Shown one piece after another: positions 4,991 to 7,794 of a DNA stretch of 7,794 nt (its first letter is position 1; every line of letters starts with the position of its first letter). Source of the stretch: Methanobacteriota archaeon (lineage in GTDB: Archaea > JACRDV01); NCBI GenBank assembly GCA_024860865.1, contig JACRDV010000092.1, forward strand, positions 1-7,794. The letters run 5' to 3'. The position numbers were made by a program, and so were the translations under genes. A model generated the notes under the pieces. That model was not told the origin of the DNA. It saw only the letters and a program-made list of their open reading frames with translations, and did no database searches.

Positions 4991-5228
4991 TTCCATTGCC
5001 ACTTCAAAGCCCCCGCTAGAGATTCGACCTTACCCAGTTCGACGAGCCGAGGAGGTGGGTATCTACGAGGTTATCCTAATTCAACTACATCACTACTTGT
5101 TAGTTCTTTCCTCCCTATTAAAACATTCTTCTGCTTTTTTTAAAATATTCTTTTGTTTTTAGAGCCATTTATAATCAATTTTATTCGGCGAAAAGGAAGG
5201 CAAGTGAAATCGAATTTAAAATCTTATT

Positions 5229-5234
5229 AAAAAA
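5229..5234 (-). terminator. T-rich terminator candidate downstream of the large membrane protein gene
   Basis: On the minus strand GGTTTTTTAATAAGATTTT lies about 80-100 bases past the stop at 5317. T-rich tracts of this kind end archaeal transcripts. No stem-loop was seen, so the exact end is uncertain. Confidence 0.3.
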
Positions 5235-5316
5235 CCAGATTTTCTTTCTCTTTTTTTTGTAGTATTTGATGGGACTTTATCCTTTTCTTACAATTAATTT
5301 TATTTCAAATTTTTTA

Positions 5317-7794
5317 TCAAATTTTTTTAATTACTCCTCCAAAAAATCTAGAATGCGATGTTAACGATATAAGCAAAATTGCAAATGTGAGGGATGAGAT
5401 AATCAAACCCAAGCTATAATATTTTTGTCTTGTAAACTTCAAAGTTATTTTGAGGTCTCCGGCCTTCCCAATATAATATCCATTCGCGAATGAATTTGCG
5501 ATAAAAGGTTTTACTTCAACATTATTCACAAATGCCGTCCAGTATGGATTGTAAGCCTCGCTAAAAATTAAAATAAATGGTTTCTCTGCATTTACATTAA
5601 CAACATATTCAGATGGGTTTAATTTTTGGTAACTAATTTTTGCTGGGTAAACTAATTTTTTAGCTTCAGAAGTCGATTTCACCATCAACTGATCTAAGCG
5701 GATCCCTTCCTTTGCAATGAATGAGAAATTGTGATATCCTCCCTCTAAAAGTAGTTCTCCAACCTTTTGCCAACAAAAGCTTGAGTTCAAATAAACTTCG
5801 AATTTTTCACTTCCGATTTTAACAAAAAGGTTTGGCTGAGAAGTTTTGTTTGCAGCAGCCCTCAGGTAAACAGAATATTCACCTCTTTTTGGAACATAAA
5901 TCGACCCCTTCATCTCATCTGCATTATCGGAAGCTTCAATATAACCTAGGCTTGCGTTTAAATTCCAGTCATTTGAAAATACCCATCCTTTACTCAGTTC
6001 AAATTTTTCTAATTCAGATAACAAAACAATTCTTTTATTTTGGAATGAACTTGCAATTTTTTCATGCGCTCTGCTCAAATCTTCTACGGGAGCAACAGCG
6101 ATTCTTGCTATAACATTTTCTCCATCTTCTAAATTCCGAATTTTTAAAATATGATTTCCTTCCTTAAGTGTCTTTGAGCCTAAATAAACCCATTTAAATC
6201 CCAACTCATTCTCAGCCTTCGTATCCATTTGTTTTATTTCAGCTCCATCAATCTCAAAAGTTAATGGCACTCCTTTAGGACCAAAGAATAGCTTTATCCA
6301 AATGGCATGTTCTCCGCTTTTTCTAGCAATGAATGGTATAATCAAGTCCGCTTTTGACATAGTAAAAGCAGAATTTTCTATTGCTGATTGATATCCGTAA
6401 TTATACCACCACCATAATGGAATTGAAACCCAACTCTTTTTTGGATTGTATTCTGCTAAATTTGCACCAGGTTCTATTTTGCTGCCATCACTGAACGAGA
6501 GAACCAAGTCATAAAATTCATTGTTAATAATTATTGCGGTATCAGAAATGTCAAGCAGCAAGGTATTCTCTGGTTTAAGTTGACTGGCAAAAAACAGTGT
6601 AGAATTTGCAAAATCTTCGTCAACATAACTCAATATCACAAAAGCTGAGCGGTCACCTGCTACTATTGCAATATTATCGGCAGAGCAAATATGCTGTTTA
6701 ATATCTTTCACTTCTAAGATGCGCAAAGACTTCATTGCCTTTACTTCATTAATATCAGCCTGTTTGCTCAAAACATTGTCTAATTTGTTATTTGTTAGGA
6801 AGAGATGGGGATAATGCATTAAATAACCCGTATACTGATATTCTGTTTCTACATTACTTCTTTGGATTATGTATTTAATATTGGAAATGCCCAATATTTT
6901 TTCCAAATTTTTGGTTCGATTTTGGTAAAAAGTGGCAGTCAAGAATTGGATGAATCTCGATGGTTCGTCGTTTCTTTCATCATAAAAAAAAATAGTAGGT
7001 TTTGGTGGATAGCCTATAATTGGATCCACTCCAACAAACTTCATTCCTTGATATCGAAAAGGCTGCACCCAAGGAGTCCATAAGACTCTGAAGTCACCTT
7101 GATCTTTCATTAGCCAATCATTTAAACCTTTATATTCATCACTAAATCTGAATGTTTGCAAATTTTCATAAAAATCTCCTGTAAAAGTTGGCCAAGAGTA
7201 GATTATCACCATTACAATTAGTCCCAGACTTATTGCCAAATGAAAACAATTACGAAAATAAGCTACAAAAGATTTTTTAAAAACGTTATAAATCCTTAAA
7301 GAGAGCTCTTCACTAAAGATTCCAAGAAGTACAGCATATGCTAAGCAAGTTAAAGCAACAAATTTGTATGGACTTCTGAACAATTGGAAAAATGGAATAT
7401 TTTGCAACATCCATATGTAAGCTTCTCCAAATGGAGGTTGAGCACCTTTTCCCAAAAAAATTGAAATTAAAGCTAATGAAATAAAAAATATAACTTTTTT
7501 ATCTCTTTTCAAAAAGATTGTTAAAAAAGCAAAAGCTGGCAAAAGAAAACTGATTGTTTCCCATAATATACTTGGATTGAGTTGAACTGAAAGCTCAAAG
7601 TAACTTGGCCGGTAACCCATTAATCTAACAACATCTGTTAAGGGAAAACTTCTGACTTTAGTGTAGTAAGTTGTGAAGATATAGCCTGCAGTCAATTGCT
7701 CTTTATAAACTATTGAAATCAATAGAGGAATAACCCAATGAGCATTTAAGAGAAACAAAATTGATAATACTATTCCAATTGCTTTAATAGAGAT
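5317..7794 (-). CDS. Large polytopic membrane protein, AftD/YfhO-like glycosyltransferase, C-terminal part (N-terminus off the right edge)
   Basis: The frame is open to the window edge (825 codons visible), so the true start lies beyond 7794; the TTG at 7758 used for numbering is internal. Membrane segments lie at about 1-18, 67-83, 89-103, 131-149 and 171-189, with one near the end at 782-799. A loop has GKGAQPPFGEAYIWMLQNIP followed by FQLFRSPYKF (103-133). This G...P...P-x-x-x-x-F-R-x-P-x-K-F pattern is typical of the C-terminal membrane block of DUF3367/AftD-like and YfhO-like GT-C proteins. A long extracellular part follows, with two beta-sandwich-like stretches (about 465-555 and 585-697) containing GEHAIWIKLFF, GNHILKIRN, GEYSVYLRAA and GGYHNFSF, patterns of carbohydrate-binding modules. 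SEAYNPYWTAFVNNVEV (733-749) before the last helix is the YfhO-type closing motif. It probably handles polyprenyl-linked sugars on the outer face; the catalytic acidic loop would be in the missing N-terminal part. Confidence 0.75.
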   Translation of the reverse strand: MSIKAIGIVLSILFLLNAHWVIPLLISIVYKEQLTAGYIFTTYYTKVRSFPLTDVVRLMGYRPSYFELSVQLNPSILWETISFLLPAFAFLTIFLKRDKKVIFFISLALISIFLGKGAQPPFGEAYIWMLQNIPFFQLFRSPYKFVALTCLAYAVLLGIFSEELSLRIYNVFKKSFVAYFRNCFHLAISLGLIVMVIIYSWPTFTGDFYENLQTFRFSDEYKGLNDWLMKDQGDFRVLWTPWVQPFRYQGMKFVGVDPIIGYPPKPTIFFYDERNDEPSRFIQFLTATFYQNRTKNLEKILGISNIKYIIQRSNVETEYQYTGYLMHYPHLFLTNNKLDNVLSKQADINEVKAMKSLRILEVKDIKQHICSADNIAIVAGDRSAFVILSYVDEDFANSTLFFASQLKPENTLLLDISDTAIIINNEFYDLVLSFSDGSKIEPGANLAEYNPKKSWVSIPLWWWYNYGYQSAIENSAFTMSKADLIIPFIARKSGEHAIWIKLFFGPKGVPLTFEIDGAEIKQMDTKAENELGFKWVYLGSKTLKEGNHILKIRNLEDGENVIARIAVAPVEDLSRAHEKIASSFQNKRIVLLSELEKFELSKGWVFSNDWNLNASLGYIEASDNADEMKGSIYVPKRGEYSVYLRAAANKTSQPNLFVKIGSEKFEVYLNSSFCWQKVGELLLEGGYHNFSFIAKEGIRLDQLMVKSTSEAKKLVYPAKISYQKLNPSEYVVNVNAEKPFILIFSEAYNPYWTAFVNNVEVKPFIANSFANGYYIGKAGDLKITLKFTRQKYYSLGLIISSLTFAILLISLTSHSRFFGGVIKKI

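Larger units (their letters stand above)
4960..5316. other. Intergenic region between hicB and the large membrane protein gene, with coding-like relics
   Basis: This 357-base region has no complete gene that I can support. On the minus strand 5011-5070 reads RRYPPPRLVELGKVESLAG with no start codon after the upstream TAA (5071-5073). Adding one base to the run of five G at 5010-5014 would continue it as FEVAMEYIKYVNGV and stop at 4964. A 16-codon ORF begins at ATG 5166-5168 (minus), starting MALKTKEYFKK. Removing one A from its A7 run would extend it to a double stop at about 5093-5098. The stretch 5176-5316 is very AT-rich with homopolymer runs and looks like spacer and terminator sequence. 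The plus-strand ORF across 4959-5162 has no recognisable family and lies antisense to these relics. Confidence 0.4.

Noticed and set aside
5005-5085. tRNA-like sequence on the minus strand (GGTCGAATC followed by a G-rich run)
   Set aside because: No matching 5' acceptor strand, D-arm or anticodon arm could be laid out, and the T-arm stem does not pair.
3056-5316. CRISPR array or insertion-sequence ends
   Set aside because: No regularly spaced repeats, paired terminal inverted repeats or transposase-like reading were found.
5832-7083. Plus-strand ORFs at 5832-6113 and 6862-7083
   Set aside because: Both lie opposite the large membrane protein, which has continuous domain-like content; neither resembles a protein family.

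Overview
The window looks archaeal, most like a mesophilic or moderately thermophilic Thermoproteota/Bathyarchaeia-type genome; this is inference. The reasons are an AT-rich sequence, TATA-like boxes placed about 25 bases before start codons (leaderless or short-leader transcripts), few Shine-Dalgarno sites, and small modules common in archaea: DUF4258/DUF2283, HicA/HicB, and a winged-helix-MNT nucleotidyltransferase with a HEPN partner. No rRNA, tRNA, CRISPR array or transposase gene was found.

Layout. Positions 1-268 (minus) hold a DUF4258-type gene damaged by an internal frame-breaking deletion, coupled by a GTGA overlap to a DUF2283 gene cut by the window edge. Positions 308 to about 1049 (minus) hold the broken C-terminal two-thirds of a long-form glucose-1-phosphate thymidylyltransferase (RmlA type). 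It has two frameshifts and a nonsense codon, and its catalytic N-terminus is missing. Positions 1251-3055 (plus) are an intact, overlapping pair of glycosyltransferases, GT2 then GT4. Positions 3391-4397 (plus) are a two-gene wHTH-MNT/HEPN module with its own promoter and a repeated operator-like element over its start. Positions 4596-4959 (minus) are an intact HicB antitoxin followed by a frame-broken HicA toxin. Positions 5317 to the right edge (minus) are most of a very large membrane protein with AftD/YfhO-like features and carbohydrate-binding-like domains.

How they fit together. RmlA, GT2, GT4 and the large membrane protein all fit a cell-surface polysaccharide or N-glycan locus. RmlA would supply dTDP-sugar precursor, the GT2 a polyprenyl-phosphate-linked sugar, the GT4 would extend the glycan, and the membrane protein would act on the outer face. 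The sugar-nucleotide gene is dead in this copy. Around and between these genes sit three small toxin-antitoxin-like modules in different states: one apparently intact (MNT/HEPN), one with a dead toxin and living antitoxin (HicAB), and one damaged (DUF4258/2283). This is a typical accessory island built by gain and decay. No wholly new system can be demonstrated. The best leads are the MNT/HEPN module, with a non-canonical HEPN motif and a 20-bp-spaced repeat over its start, and a lasso-leader-like motif relic upstream of hicB.
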